DNA of 17,072 nucleotides, taken from contig CALCOP010000211.1 in the NCBI GenBank assembly GCA_937897365.1, positions 1 to 17,072 of the forward strand, read 5' to 3'. Below, piece after piece: positions 1 through 7,550 of the stretch (its first letter is position 1; each line of letters opens with the position of its first letter). A program made the position numbers and the translations under genes. Source of the stretch: an uncultured euryarchaeote (lineage in GTDB: Archaea; Thermoplasmatota; Poseidoniia; Poseidoniales; Poseidoniaceae). The notes under the pieces are model-generated. The model was not told where the DNA came from and did not search any database. It saw nothing but the letters and a program-made list of their open reading frames with translations.

Positions 1-2
1 AG

Positions 3-1064
3 TTACAACAATTGTATCAACATGCAGCATCGATAGAATCAGAGAATCTTCATGAGACGATTGCTCAAAAAGCACCTGCTGGTTTTGCTGACGCCTTCGA
101 ATTTATTGACGACGAACCCCTTGCTGCGGCATCGGTCGGCCAGGTTCATCGTGGTCGATTAAAGACTGGAGAAGAAGTCGTGATCAAATTCATCAAGCAA
201 ACCAATGCTGCTGAATTCAAAAAAGAAGTCGTTCGGATGAGAAGGTGGTTGAGAATCTTCCTCATTTTTGCTCCTAAATTACGTAAAGTGGGCAATCCAA
301 TGGCACTTATCAATCACGTAGCGGACTATACTCTACGTGAACTTGACTTGCGAAATGAGATTAAAGGAGCGGAAGAACTCAAGGAAATTCAAGCATCAAT
401 GTTTCTAACTTTTGACATGTCGCTTTTGCGTTTCCCTGTTTATTATCCGAATCTTTCTAACCAAGATATCCTCGTTTCCGAATTTATCGAAGGTATGTCG
501 CTTGAGGATGGAATTGAAGAGAAAGCATTGAGTTGGGATTTCTTACTCCAGTTTTTCCGAATACATGGAGCTTATTTATTCGGAATAGGTACGTTCCACG
601 GAGATCTTCATCCCGGTAATTGTATTGTTGATGCAGATGGAAAATTCGTATTTATCGACAACGGAGCTATTTGCCACGCACCTCGGCACGTTGCTCATTC
701 CTTGTTTACATTCTTCGATCACCTTTCCCGCCAAGAGCGTAGGGAGGCATTTACCGCATTACTCGCTATGACAGAATTACCTCCAAAACCAAAGAAGTTA
801 GAAAAATATTATTCCACCATGACTGAAATCTACCAAGACTTCGAACTCAAACCAGTCGGTGAACAGAGTTTGACTCGTATTATGATGAAGACAGTTCGAG
901 CCGCAGTTGAACATGCTGGAGCTAATTTTGGAGAGGAAGCATTTCCAATCATTCGGGCACTTATGTATCTGGATGGATTGGTAATACGCACTCATCCAGA
1001 TGCACTCTTGATTCAATCAATGGGGCCATTTTTGCAAGAATTCAAAACAAAATTGAATATTTAG
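3..1064 (+). CDS. UbiB/ABC1/AarF-family atypical kinase, 5'-truncated
   Basis: Protein-kinase-like fold of the UbiB/ABC1 (ADCK) family, whose members support isoprenoid-quinone or lipid metabolism at membranes through ATPase activity. The frame is open to the window edge, so the gene starts upstream; the TTG at 12 is not a credible start because the family's N-terminal KxGQ region is missing. Visible hallmarks are the alanine-rich nucleotide loop AAASVGQVH (near 120-150) that replaces the usual glycine-rich loop, the VVIKF strand with the ATP-contacting Lys, the catalytic loop HGDLHPGN (about 595-618) and a DFG-equivalent reading IDNGA (about 654-668), where Asn replaces Phe. A flavoprotein follows after 8 bp, so the two are probably one transcript. 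The family call is firm. The physiological substrate is unknown; a link to quinone or isoprenoid lipids is inferred from the family. Confidence 0.88.
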   Translation, partial: LQQLYQHAASIESENLHETIAQKAPAGFADAFEFIDDEPLAAASVGQVHRGRLKTGEEVVIKFIKQTNAAEFKKEVVRMRRWLRIFLIFAPKLRKVGNPMALINHVADYTLRELDLRNEIKGAEELKEIQASMFLTFDMSLLRFPVYYPNLSNQDILVSEFIEGMSLEDGIEEKALSWDFLLQFFRIHGAYLFGIGTFHGDLHPGNCIVDADGKFVFIDNGAICHAPRHVAHSLFTFFDHLSRQERREAFTALLAMTELPPKPKKLEKYYSTMTEIYQDFELKPVGEQSLTRIMMKTVRAAVEHAGANFGEEAFPIIRALMYLDGLVIRTHPDALLIQSMGPFLQEFKTKLNI

Positions 1065-1072
1065 GTGATTCA

Positions 1073-2317
1073 ATGGGACATAGCGTTGCGGTCATCGGTG
1101 CTGGAATTGCTGGTTTACGGTGCGCACTTTTGTTGAAAGAATCTGGAATTGATGTTCAGGTGTTCGACCGTCAAGAGCACATAGGCGGGCGGATGGTAAC
1201 TGAACGGGTCAATGGATTTCTTATCGATCATGGTTTTCACGTGATGCAAACAGCCTATCCTACATCTCAGCGAATTTTCGATTTTGAATCTCTTGGTGCT
1301 CAAGCATTTGAACCAGGAGCTATCGTTGTCAAGAACCGTAAAAATAAGGTTAAATTTTGGCGTTTAGCAGACCCTTTCCGACGGCCCTTTCAAGGTCTGA
1401 TGAGTGGTTTGAACGGTTTTACATCACCGTTTAATCTACTACGAGTCGCTTTGCTGAGGGCGAAAGTACGAAAAGGCTCGCTTTCAAATGTTTATCTTGA
1501 GGGCGATGACACCTCTAAAAATTGGTTGTCGAAACGTGGTTTTTCAAGTTCGATGATCGATGATTTTTTCCACCCGCTTTTTTCAGGGATTTTTCTGGAA
1601 AATGAATTACGAACAAGCGAACGCATGTTCCGTTTTGTTTTCCGAATGATGTCGAAAGGGGATATGATTCTCCCGAGAGAAGGAATTGCTGCAGCCCCGA
1701 ATAGTCTTGCTGATTCGTTAGGATTTGAGCGGATTCATCTTAACTCTGATGTTAAACAGATTGACGCTTTCACAATTTCCGTCAATGATGAGCTACAGAA
1801 TTTTGATGCTGTGATATGTGCTTACAATCCACGCATGAGTGAAAGTAAGCGACACGTTTGGACACTTCATTTTGATGCTGAAAAGTCTCCTTTGAATTCA
1901 AAGCATATTCTCCTTAACGGCGACTTGAAGACCAAAAATCAATTGATTGCTCATGTAGCAGTCCCCTCTGATATCCAACCAAGTTACGCCCCAAACGGTC
2001 GTTCATTGGTCACAGTAACCATTGTAGGCGAAGCTGCACAGGAACTCGGCTTAACGAGTGAACGTGAGATTCAATCGAAGGCGTTACAAGAATTGAGAGA
2101 TTGGTTTGGTTCTCAAGTCGATACTTGGGACCTTTTGGCGACACAGCATATTGAGCACGCGTTACCTGAAATTTCTGCAGACAGTGGGCTTTCAGAGAGT
2201 CCTTTGATTCGCAAGAACTCGTTTGAATGTGGAGATCATATGATGCACGGGAGTCTGGAGGGCGCACTTCTCTCTGCTGAGAAAACGGCCAAGCAGGTCC
2301 TTGAATCACTCACATGA
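1073..2317 (+). CDS. FAD-dependent amine oxidase / phytoene desaturase-like oxidoreductase
   Basis: A 414-residue flavoprotein with the Rossmann signature GAGIAGL at residues 9-15, an acidic residue closing the second strand (D32) and the GGRM motif at 38-41 that is typical of the flavin-containing amine oxidase, protoporphyrinogen oxidase and phytoene desaturase superfamily. The C-terminus has the expected second FAD segment, CGDHMMHGSLEGAL, followed by a helix. Length matches the shorter members. The start at 1073 lies 8 bp after the UbiB-like kinase stop, which implies one operon. Substrate cannot be read from sequence: carotenoid, quinone-ring or other isoprenoid chemistry are options, the second suggested only by the UbiB neighbour. 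No second transmembrane or signal segment is evident, so it is probably cytosolic or membrane-peripheral. Confidence 0.85.
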   Translation: MGHSVAVIGAGIAGLRCALLLKESGIDVQVFDRQEHIGGRMVTERVNGFLIDHGFHVMQTAYPTSQRIFDFESLGAQAFEPGAIVVKNRKNKVKFWRLADPFRRPFQGLMSGLNGFTSPFNLLRVALLRAKVRKGSLSNVYLEGDDTSKNWLSKRGFSSSMIDDFFHPLFSGIFLENELRTSERMFRFVFRMMSKGDMILPREGIAAAPNSLADSLGFERIHLNSDVKQIDAFTISVNDELQNFDAVICAYNPRMSESKRHVWTLHFDAEKSPLNSKHILLNGDLKTKNQLIAHVAVPSDIQPSYAPNGRSLVTVTIVGEAAQELGLTSEREIQSKALQELRDWFGSQVDTWDLLATQHIEHALPEISADSGLSESPLIRKNSFECGDHMMHGSLEGALLSAEKTAKQVLESLT

Positions 2318-2331
2318 TAGTTTTCTATCAT
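2314..2331 (+). terminator. Hairpin overlapping the flavoprotein stop codon
   Basis: ATGATAG (2314-2320), a TTTT loop and CTATCAT (2325-2331) form a perfect 7-bp inverted repeat that begins at the stop codon and is followed by a T-rich stretch. It is a plausible 3' end for the UbiB/flavoprotein transcript. Archaeal termination depends mainly on T-tracts, so the hairpin role is an inference. Confidence 0.4.
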
Positions 2332-2407
2332 TGATTCTTTGATTTTGCGTGTAACTCGAAGTAGATTTGACCGATGATGAAAAGAAGTCAACCCTCCTCG
2401 TCAATCC

Positions 2408-3196
2408 ATGGCGCAGGAGGTGAGAATGCTTGGAACTGGAAATGCATTTCTGCCTTATGGGCGCTATCATTCCTTCGCTATGATTGACGGTAAACACATC
2501 ATCGATTGCCCTCCGACTGCAATGGCAAGTTTTCGCAGAGAAGGCATTTCCCTCAGCGATATTGAAACAATTTTCATTACTCATACCCATGGGGATCACG
2601 TTTTTGGATTTCCTTTCTTTTTACTTGAACGTCGATACATTTCAGATAGAGAGATGCAAAAACCGCTTACTGTTGTCGCATCAGAAGGAGTTAAAGAACA
2701 TCTTTTTCATCTTTGTGAATTAGCTTATCCGGGTAGCCTGGAAGAAATTTTTGCAACAATTAAGTGGAGATGCGAAATTGAAGGTTCTCTCCCATCAGGA
2801 CTCACTTGGAAGCGTTTCCGTGTCCAACATGAAGAAGCCGTTGATCCATATGGTTACCATTTCAATGCGCAGCAAAAAGATAGTTTTGTTCACAGTGGTG
2901 ACTCTGGACCTTGTGAAACTCTTCACGATGAAATTCTTTCTTCTGGAATGGCTATTTTAGAAATGGGACTTCCTGAATGGGTTAATTCACCTTACCATCA
3001 CAAACCGTCAGATATTGAGTCCCTTGCTAAAAAAGCAGAAAATATTCCGCTGATTATCACCCATACTTTCATTGATCAACCTGGAATTAATCCTGTTCCA
3101 ACGGTAACTGATATCTATCCAAATCATCCTGCAAACGTACGTCATGCAGAAGATGGTCTTCGACTTGTTTTTGGTCCGAATGGCTGGACATTTTGA
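2408..3196 (+). CDS. RNase Z-like metallo-beta-lactamase-fold hydrolase
   Basis: A 262-residue metallo-beta-lactamase-fold protein. It carries the zinc motif HTHGDH at residues 59-64 followed by FGFPFF, as in RNase Z and related phosphodiesterases, a further metal-ligand Asp in HSGDSGPCE (162-170, like the SGDT-P-CE motif of RNase Z) and a C-terminal His in IITHTF. The family includes tRNA 3'-endonucleases and cyclic nucleotide or sulfate-ester hydrolases; the flexible arm of classical RNase Z is not recognisable, so the tRNA role is unproven. Two starts compete. ATG 2408 keeps the first beta strand (EVRMLGTG) but has no Shine-Dalgarno. ATG 2426 has a strong AGGAGGTGA at 2415-2423 but would delete that strand. 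I prefer 2408. It stands alone between a hairpin and the AT-rich region before orc1/cdc6. Confidence 0.82.
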   Translation: MAQEVRMLGTGNAFLPYGRYHSFAMIDGKHIIDCPPTAMASFRREGISLSDIETIFITHTHGDHVFGFPFFLLERRYISDREMQKPLTVVASEGVKEHLFHLCELAYPGSLEEIFATIKWRCEIEGSLPSGLTWKRFRVQHEEAVDPYGYHFNAQQKDSFVHSGDSGPCETLHDEILSSGMAILEMGLPEWVNSPYHHKPSDIESLAKKAENIPLIITHTFIDQPGINPVPTVTDIYPNHPANVRHAEDGLRLVFGPNGWTF

Positions 3197-3449
3197 TTTC
3201 GGTTTCGCTTCAATACTTTTTTTCAAAAGTGTCCGGAAATCGGAAAGAGTTCATGTTATTTTTTACAAAAAAACGTATTTAAATTAACACCCTTTATAAT
3301 ATTCATTTTATTTTCATTACTCAAATAAAATATCTGCTTCATCAAGAGAGACGGTCATACTTATGAGGGGGACTCGGACTAACCCCCATTATCGCGCAGG
3401 GTCGTTCTCGATTTCTGTTCGTCGATGCTATGAGAAAGGGGCAACTGAA
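3197..3449. other. Candidate replication origin upstream of orc1/cdc6
   Basis: This is a 253-bp gene-free stretch directly before the initiator gene, the usual place for an archaeal oriC. Positions 3251-3336 hold about 15 G/C in 86 bases by hand count, far below the surrounding DNA, and would suit a DNA-unwinding element. On its flanks are GATTTCGG (3195-3202), an inverted CCGGAAATCGG (3233-3243) and CGATTTCTG (3409-3417), which resemble each other, plus facing G- and C-runs GGGGG (3367-3371) and CCCCC (3383-3387), reminiscent of the G-string of origin recognition boxes. A full ORB consensus is not visible. The same DNA must also hold the orc1/cdc6 promoter (TATA-like TATTTAAAT about 3276-3284). 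The origin role is an inference from position and composition. Confidence 0.4.
3215..3230 (+). terminator. Hairpin terminator after the MBL-fold gene
   Basis: ACTTTT (3215-3220) pairs with AAAAGT (3225-3230) around a four-base loop, within a run of seven T's, 18 bp after the stop codon. The T-tract alone could terminate an archaeal RNA polymerase. Confidence 0.45.
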
Positions 3450-4691
3450 ATGAACAGAAACATTTTTGACGATTTTCTTTCTCGTCAAACTCTGTTCATC
3501 AACAAAGAGATTCTTCGACACGATCATTTACCTAAAACCCTCCCTCACCGCGACAAAGAAATCGAAGCAATCGCATTCAATTTAGTCGAAGCTTTGAATG
3601 GCCAGATTCCTTCGAACATGACGTTGTATGGTGTTACCGGTGCTGGTAAAACCGCAGTCACAAAATTTGTTTGTAATCAGTTAGAAGAGAAGGGTGCAGA
3701 AAAGAATCGTAGCGTTCGCTCGATTATGGTGAATTGCCGTCAAATTGACACCCAATATCGTGTTTTGAGCCATCTTGGTAATTCATTGCGTGAAGAGCAT
3801 GAGATTGATGAGATTCCATTCACAGGTTGGCCAACCGATCGTGTCTTTGGCGAACTTGTTCGTCGAATGGATGAAAAGGGAGGAGTTTACATTTTGGTTC
3901 TCGATGAAATCGATCACTTAGTCCGAAAGGCTGGCGATGATTTGTTGTATAATTTAACCAGCCTTAACGCTTCACTCAAATCTGCTCGAACATGCGTGAT
4001 TGGCATTTCAAATGACCTCAAATTCACAGATTTCTTGGATCCACGTGTCCGTTCACGTCTCGGTCAATTGGACATCGTTTTCAATCCATATGATGCGGCA
4101 CAACTTCAAGATATTTTGAGGCAACGTTCAGAGGGTTCATTGAAAGAAGAAATCCTCGACGATGGAGTTATTGCATTATGTGCTGCTCTTGCTGCCCAAG
4201 AACACGGTGATGCGCGATGTGCCTTAGATCTCCTTCGTGTCTCGACAGAGAGAGCGGAGCAGAACGGTGATGCAACAGTTTCTCAGCGTCATGTTCGAAT
4301 GGCTCAGCACCAAATTGAGCGAGAACAAATGATTCCAGTTATTTCGTCGCTTCCGAGTCAACAAAAACTCGTTCTCGCATCTGTCCTCTTGAATGAAAAG
4401 AACGGTCTTCGAAACATTCAGACTGGAGAAGTGTATGATGTCTATCAACAAGCCTGCCGTTATATCGGGCACAATGCACTCACGCAGCGAAGAGTTTCTG
4501 GTTTGATTTCAAATCTCGACATGCTTGGTTTGATTACAGCTCGAACCATTAGTAAAGGAAGATATGGTCGAACGAAGCAGATTAATTCTTGTATTCCTCA
4601 AAATGTTGATGTCCAGTCAATTATGATTGAATCCGAATCCGAAATGGAGGAAGTGTTTACTCGTCCTTATCGACATCAAACACGACTTTGA
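3450..4691 (+). CDS. cdc6: Orc1/Cdc6 replication initiator (AAA+ ATPase)
   Basis: A 413-residue archaeal Orc1/Cdc6, which binds origin recognition boxes and loads the MCM helicase. AAA+ motifs occur in order: Walker A GVTGAGKT (61-68), Walker B LVLDEID (149-155), sensor 1 GISNDL (185-190), arginine-finger region VRSRL (200-204) and sensor 2 GDARCALDLLR (253-263). The C-terminal winged helix runs from about 296 (SSLPSQQKLVL) to a basic wing KGRYGRTKQ (369-377). The frame is open 29 codons further upstream (ATG 3363), but that stretch (RGTRTNPHYRAG...) is unlike the family and carries the G/C-run repeat, so ATG 3450 (MNRNIFDDF) is chosen; an AAAGGGG stretch lies about 8 bases before it. The preceding AT-rich gap fits an origin beside the gene. 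A membrane-protein gene follows closely. Confidence 0.95.
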   Translation: MNRNIFDDFLSRQTLFINKEILRHDHLPKTLPHRDKEIEAIAFNLVEALNGQIPSNMTLYGVTGAGKTAVTKFVCNQLEEKGAEKNRSVRSIMVNCRQIDTQYRVLSHLGNSLREEHEIDEIPFTGWPTDRVFGELVRRMDEKGGVYILVLDEIDHLVRKAGDDLLYNLTSLNASLKSARTCVIGISNDLKFTDFLDPRVRSRLGQLDIVFNPYDAAQLQDILRQRSEGSLKEEILDDGVIALCAALAAQEHGDARCALDLLRVSTERAEQNGDATVSQRHVRMAQHQIEREQMIPVISSLPSQQKLVLASVLLNEKNGLRNIQTGEVYDVYQQACRYIGHNALTQRRVSGLISNLDMLGLITARTISKGRYGRTKQINSCIPQNVDVQSIMIESESEMEEVFTRPYRHQTRL

Positions 4692-4730
4692 CTGAAAAAA
4701 TACAAAAAGTGAGTTTTTTATTCTTCGGTG

Positions 4731-4739
4731 TTCTTATAT
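4731..4739 (+). promoter_or_regulatory. Possible TATA box for the four-helix membrane protein
   Basis: TTCTTATAT lies 24-32 bases before the chosen ATG 4763, right for an archaeal TATA box of a transcript with almost no leader. An AGGTGG at 4749-4754 would give a Shine-Dalgarno if transcription instead reads through from cdc6. Confidence 0.35.
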
Positions 4740-4762
4740 CCAAAAGGCAGGTGGGCGAGTTC

Positions 4763-5329
4763 ATGAGCACAGAAGAGAGCGAACCTTCCTTCAGTTTAGT
4801 TTTGATGCTATTGAATCCTTCTCGGACTATGGCAAACTGGTACGCAGGCGTTGGCATGCTCGGAATTTTCCTTGCCATCCTCAATATTCTCGGATATATT
4901 CACCCCACATATCACCTTTCATGGGGTGGTTTGTTTACTTTTGAAGCAACCAATGCTGCCTTTGAACTCAAGAGTGATTCTCCACAGTTTGTTGCCTCTG
5001 ATGCTGTTTTCATCGGTTTGTGCTCTATCTTAACTTCAATTGGGTTCCGAACATTCAGTAATGATGAATCAGGTATCGGTGGATGGTTCAAAGGCTTACT
5101 CATCAATGACACATGGCCAGCATTGGTCGACCCAGAAATTGGTGGGTGGAACAAACTCTTCGGAGCTTGGTCGTTGTTGCTTGGATTCATATTCTACTTT
5201 GTCTACGGAATTCTCTATTCCGGTTGGATCGACGTCGGTGTGTATTCATTGAGTATAGCACTCATCGCTTTCGGACTCGCTCTACTCATGGCTGCAAATG
5301 CTCCAGAAGGCGATGAAAACCTCGATTGA
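4763..5329 (+). CDS. Four-helix integral membrane protein, unknown function
   Basis: I do not recognise this 188-residue protein. After a short acidic N-terminus (MSTEESEPSF) it shows four hydrophobic segments at about residues 26-46, 76-98, 128-152 and 155-177, separated by loops rich in Gly, Trp and acidic residues, and ends in an acidic tail (PEGDENLD). No charged catalytic motif is evident. The frame continues 25 codons upstream to a TTG overlapping the cdc6 stop, but ATG 4763 is preferred because it has AGGTGG eight bases upstream and gives a sensible N-terminus. It lies immediately after cdc6 and ends one base before the convergent glycosyltransferase gene. Being next to the initiator may be incidental; no function should be transferred from it. 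Confidence 0.75.
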   Translation: MSTEESEPSFSLVLMLLNPSRTMANWYAGVGMLGIFLAILNILGYIHPTYHLSWGGLFTFEATNAAFELKSDSPQFVASDAVFIGLCSILTSIGFRTFSNDESGIGGWFKGLLINDTWPALVDPEIGGWNKLFGAWSLLLGFIFYFVYGILYSGWIDVGVYSLSIALIAFGLALLMAANAPEGDENLD

Positions 5330-5355
5330 ATTATTGAGAATTTTTCCCAAATAAT
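5329..5355. terminator. Bidirectional hairpin at the convergent junction
   Basis: A 27-base near-perfect palindrome: AATTATT, GAGAA, loop TTT, TTCCC, AATAATT. This gives 11 pairs with one A/C mismatch. It starts at the last base of the membrane-protein stop codon and covers the end of the convergent glycosyltransferase, so it can serve as terminator for both strands where only one base separates the two stop codons. Confidence 0.6.
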
Positions 5356-6458
5356 TTTCGATGACCGTTTGAACCGCGTAGTGCATCTATGAAGCCTAAA
5401 AACAGACCTTGCCATAAGGCTATACTCCAACGTAATGTGAGGTTTCGAACCTTGAAAACCGTTAGTAGTGACCATTTCCCTTGTCGAATAGCACCTCGAT
5501 TTACAACACCTAATGGGCCTCTCCACAAAATAATCTCATGCAGTATCATCAGCGCACCGGTAGCGATTAACAGTCGAGTTTGCCACCATGTTTTTGCGAT
5601 TTCCCATGACCAGTCCGGCTGCGTGAGGTAAGAGAACAGAAATGGTATTCCAGAAACGAGGGCCATTATCCAAAGTGGGAATACCGTAAGAACGATGGTC
5701 GAACTCCCAATGAAATCTAATCCTGGTCCAGTCCGTTTTTTCCGAGGGAAATGACGAATGATTCTCATGTGCGCTCGAGCATCACGTTTTCGTTTCGCAA
5801 GAAAACGAGAGGATTGTACTTCGGGAACATGCCGTACAACTGCTTCAGGTGCGTAAATAATCGAACCCCCATTGGCAATGAGGCGAAGACTCACTTCCAT
5901 ATCCTCGGCGTGATACCATTGAGGGTTGAATCCACCAATTTTAATCAAAACATCACGTTTGAACATAGAACAGGGACCATTTGCCAGACTGGTTCTGCGA
6001 GGACGAGAACGGTATTTAGTAGCAATTTCTACAGAACGAACACGACTTACAATGTCCCCTCCGTGTTCAAAAATGGTTCTTCCTGTCACGGCTACGATGC
6101 TTTCTTCTTTGTCAATTGGTTTAATTTCAAGTACCATGTTCGTAATCCAATCAGGTTCGGGACGAACATCAATATCTGTTATTGCTATCCAATCGCCTTT
6201 CGATTGTTGAACTGCTCTTTGCCTTCCCGCAGAGAGTCCATCTGCGTTTTGGGATAAAATGTGAATTGGGATTTCACCTTCTGTGTCTTGCCAGGAGAGG
6301 AGTTTTTCTTTTGAGCCATCAATGGAGCCATCGTCAACAGCAATAATTTCGAGGGGCCTATATGTTTGAGTTACAAGTGACTCCAAACATCCATCGATCC
6401 AATGTATACCGTCTCGTACGCAAACAGTAATGCTGACCATGGGTTTTTCATCACTCAT
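5331..6458 (-). CDS. Family 2 glycosyltransferase with C-terminal membrane segments
   Basis: A 375-residue GT-A glycosyltransferase that would transfer a sugar from a nucleotide-sugar donor to a lipid or protein acceptor at the cytoplasmic membrane. The GT2 motifs are clear: SITVCVRDG at the N-terminus, the nucleotide-binding VDDGS (41-45), the metal-binding DID (95-97) within ITDIDVRP, and the acceptor-site acidic pair HAED (183-186). From about residue 250 there are hydrophobic segments (252-278, 295-311 and about 346-360) that should anchor it, ending in a basic tail. The start ATG overlaps the stop of the CoaD-kinase fusion by 4 bp (ATGA), so translation is coupled, although the two products have no obvious shared pathway. 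Likely roles are S-layer or surface glycan or glycolipid synthesis; the exact sugar is unknown. Confidence 0.88.
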   Translation of the reverse strand: MSDEKPMVSITVCVRDGIHWIDGCLESLVTQTYRPLEIIAVDDGSIDGSKEKLLSWQDTEGEIPIHILSQNADGLSAGRQRAVQQSKGDWIAITDIDVRPEPDWITNMVLEIKPIDKEESIVAVTGRTIFEHGGDIVSRVRSVEIATKYRSRPRRTSLANGPCSMFKRDVLIKIGGFNPQWYHAEDMEVSLRLIANGGSIIYAPEAVVRHVPEVQSSRFLAKRKRDARAHMRIIRHFPRKKRTGPGLDFIGSSTIVLTVFPLWIMALVSGIPFLFSYLTQPDWSWEIAKTWWQTRLLIATGALMILHEIILWRGPLGVVNRGAIRQGKWSLLTVFKVRNLTLRWSIALWQGLFLGFIDALRGSNGHRKLFGKNSQ

Positions 6459-7477
6459 TGTATCACTTCAAAAAGAGAAAGCAGATATCGGCATCGCTGT
6501 TTAACTTCAAGTGAAGTATATTGAACAACAACCCCTCTTTTCGGTTGACCATACAGAACGAGGGTTCCAATTGGAGCGAGGCAATGGATTACTAAGGGAG
6601 CTAAATCCTCCTCTCCATCGACATCCAGAACCAATGTCTCTTCTGCTCGTAACGCTTTGGCTATCGCTTGAGTAAGGGACGGCGTGATGTGTCCGGCTGG
6701 ATTTTCTGCATGGAGGCGGTGCTGGAATGCATTTGGATTGACCTTCAGTTCGTCATCGAGTTGATTTCTTTTTGTGAAGCCATCAATCAGGGCAATATCA
6801 GGTACATGGCCCATATCGAGCATGGTTTTTGTCGTGACATCTCCAACAGTAACGATGGCACCATGAGGCGTAGGTAAACCATCTAGTGCTGCTGCCATTC
6901 CAATTTCAAGGTCATGTTCGGGCCCTTCAAACAACAAACCCATCGGTGTTTTGAGCTCTTCATCGAGTGCTGAAGCCATTTTCAAGTGACTGTTACGTAA
7001 AGTCTTGGTCATCCAAGGGTGCCCTTCTTGATCCATATGCCCGTTGCGAATTGCAGATGAACTGATGATGCCGCCTTCAACTCCATCGAGATGCATAACT
7101 TCGATGATGTGGAGTTCCTCTAATCCATTTTTGACACGTTGCTCATTTATTGATTCGCACATGCCTTTTGTTTCTGGAGTAGCAACGATTGCATCAGCCA
7201 TCGGGTGGTGAGGTGCTGGACCATGAACATCATCGAGTTTGTGAACCGATATTTTACATCCGGGAACATTCGTCGCCCAATCGAGTAATTTTTCCATACG
7301 GTCATCAAAAGATTGCACAAATGGAGATTTCCCTTCAGCCATATAGTCAGATGTGATGTGAATTTCGGCCGCATCCGCATTTTTACATGCTGCATTGAGC
7401 AACAGTCGGTGCCCGGCATGAAGTCTGTCAAAAGTACCTCCAACGAGACAACAGCGAAAACGCCGAGCAGAGGTCAT
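6455..7477 (-). CDS. coaD: Fused phosphopantetheine adenylyltransferase - GTP-dependent dephospho-CoA kinase
   Basis: A 340-residue protein joining the last two steps of archaeal coenzyme A synthesis. Residues about 8-160 are a nucleotidyltransferase of the archaeal/eukaryotic PPAT type: GTFDRLHAGH (14-23, the T/HxGH motif) and ISSSAIR (138-144, the ISSTxIR equivalent). Residues about 175-335 match the DUF359 family, shown in Thermococcus to be a GTP-dependent dephospho-CoA kinase: GDVTTKTM (212-219), IDGFTKR (231-237), VDGEEDL (286-292) and YGQP (309-312). In many archaea these are two separate genes; here one chain would make dephospho-CoA and phosphorylate it. No Shine-Dalgarno is seen before ATG 7477, which lies 74 bases downstream of the structured RNA on the same strand, so it could be leaderless or share that transcript. 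The glycosyltransferase overlaps its stop. Confidence 0.9.
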   Translation of the reverse strand: MTSARRFRCCLVGGTFDRLHAGHRLLLNAACKNADAAEIHITSDYMAEGKSPFVQSFDDRMEKLLDWATNVPGCKISVHKLDDVHGPAPHHPMADAIVATPETKGMCESINEQRVKNGLEELHIIEVMHLDGVEGGIISSSAIRNGHMDQEGHPWMTKTLRNSHLKMASALDEELKTPMGLLFEGPEHDLEIGMAAALDGLPTPHGAIVTVGDVTTKTMLDMGHVPDIALIDGFTKRNQLDDELKVNPNAFQHRLHAENPAGHITPSLTQAIAKALRAEETLVLDVDGEEDLAPLVIHCLAPIGTLVLYGQPKRGVVVQYTSLEVKQRCRYLLSLFEVIQ

Positions 7478-7550
7478 GAAACGCTGTGGGTTAAACCGCT
7501 CTTTGATTGCATCGCTTCTTTGGAAGAGCAGAGAGCAGTTTGATTATGAT

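Noticed and set aside
12..14. TTG at 12 as a start codon for the UbiB-like gene
   Set aside because: The frame is open to the window edge and about 100 N-terminal residues of the family, including KxGQ, are missing, so the gene is truncated by the window.
3363..3449. A 29-residue N-terminal extension of Orc1/Cdc6
   Set aside because: The extra residues do not resemble the family, and the DNA holds the G5/C5 repeat and other origin-like words. ATG 3450 gives the standard N-terminus.
4688..4762. TTG start for the four-helix membrane protein
   Set aside because: The stretch overlaps the cdc6 stop codon and has no ribosome-binding site, while ATG 4763 has AGGTGG at good spacing and a TATA-like box upstream.
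5751..6257. A 168-codon plus-strand frame opposite the glycosyltransferase
   Set aside because: It is a shadow of the GT2 gene on the other strand: no domain, unusual composition and no ribosome-binding site.
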